The notes beneath the pieces are model-generated. The model was not told the origin of the DNA, made no database searches, and saw only the letters and a list, made by a program, of their open reading frames with translations. DNA of 64,000 nucleotides from Metaphire vulgaris (taxonomy: Eukaryota > Annelida > Clitellata > Crassiclitellata > Megascolecidae): contig CM030863.1 of NCBI GenBank assembly GCA_018105865.1, positions 2,079,601 to 2,143,600 of the forward strand, written 5' to 3'. Position numbers and translations under genes: made by a program. Shown piece by piece: positions 63,683 through 64,000 of the stretch (positions within the stretch are counted from its first letter, which is position 1; every line of letters begins with the position of its first letter).

Positions 63683-64000
63683 CTAACGAGATCGCAAGGC
63701 TGAATACAAGAGGGCTGTGGTTGAATGAGGAAAACTTAATGTTTTCATCTGAAATACGTCACATCTGTCGTCAATTGCAAATCCTTCCACGGCGCTCAAC
63801 TTTCTGTTGCATTGCAGTTGAATGTATTTCAGAAAATCCACAGCGTTAATATGAACAAAGACGTCTCTGTTCTCGCAGCCATTAACACATTGACCGTTGC
63901 TGTTAAGAAAAGCACTGCCCAGCACATAGAAGCCAAACACTGTTTGAATATATTTATCGAATATTGTGACCCACTTTCTACTGATTATTACACATAATAT
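63683..64000 (-). CDS. Mab-21/cGAS-like protein, copy D, C-terminal part
   Basis: Minus-strand frame open from the right edge to the stop at 63683. It ends as the other copies do (FVHINAVDFLKY, RKLSAVEGFAIDDRCD, LLYSALRSR). The wording is closest to copy A (NSNGQCVNGC, RDVFVH, GFAIDD), with its own changes (YIQLQ, FQMKTLSF). Only about 105 codons are in the window, so whether the gene is whole is unknown. It is inverted relative to A-C, tail to tail, and its 3' flank (63480-63680) resembles that of C. Confidence 0.85.
   Translation of the reverse strand: MLCVIISRKWVTIFDKYIQTVFGFYVLGSAFLNSNGQCVNGCENRDVFVHINAVDFLKYIQLQCNRKLSAVEGFAIDDRCDVFQMKTLSFPHSTTALLYSALRSR

Overview
The window is eukaryotic nuclear DNA from an invertebrate, most likely a marine one. 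Genes are split by GT-AG introns, coding density is low, and the DNA is packed with microsatellites, tRNA-derived SINEs, LINE fragments, hAT-type and piggyBac-type MITEs, a Helitron-like element and a probable solo LTR. An innexin, an ABCH-type half transporter and a multiplied Mab-21/cGAS-like gene family together fit a lophotrochozoan (mollusc, annelid, brachiopod, nemertean or phoronid) best. Another innexin-bearing invertebrate cannot be excluded, and the species cannot be fixed from sequence alone.

Layout. 1-8 kb is repeat-rich and holds no host gene I can support: LINE fragments, a SINE, MITEs and AT/GT microsatellites. 8.1-25.7 kb (+) is an ABC half transporter (nucleotide-binding domain then ABC2-type membrane domain) rebuilt here as 18 short exons; its introns carry most of the long trinucleotide repeats. 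27.2-30.3 kb (-) is an innexin in two recognised exons, convergent with the ABC gene, with one frame break in each exon. 30.5-36.3 kb is TE-rich spacer.

36.3-64 kb is the most notable region: a tandem array of single-exon genes for ~680-residue proteins with a Mab-21/cGAS-like nucleotidyltransferase core (GSFFE, DLD and a downstream DWV) and a ~280-residue C-terminal extension I do not recognise. Copy A (38.05 kb) is broken by a 786-bp probable solo LTR and a 993-bp LINE fragment, both with target-site duplications. Copies B (47.85 kb) and C (55.90 kb) are intact. A short 3' remnant lies at 58.83 kb, and copy D lies on the opposite strand and runs off the right edge. Start-to-start distances are 9,798 bp (A-B) and 8,055 bp (B-C); removing the two insertions from A gives about 8,007 bp, so the ancestral unit is about 8.0 kb. 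Each unit also carries LINE debris, AT and GA microsatellites and a shared 5' flank.

The three host loci need not work together. If the array is what it looks like, it is a local expansion of cGAS-like nucleic-acid-sensor candidates diversifying by duplication, conversion and transposon insertion. All calls come from reading the sequence; no database search was possible.
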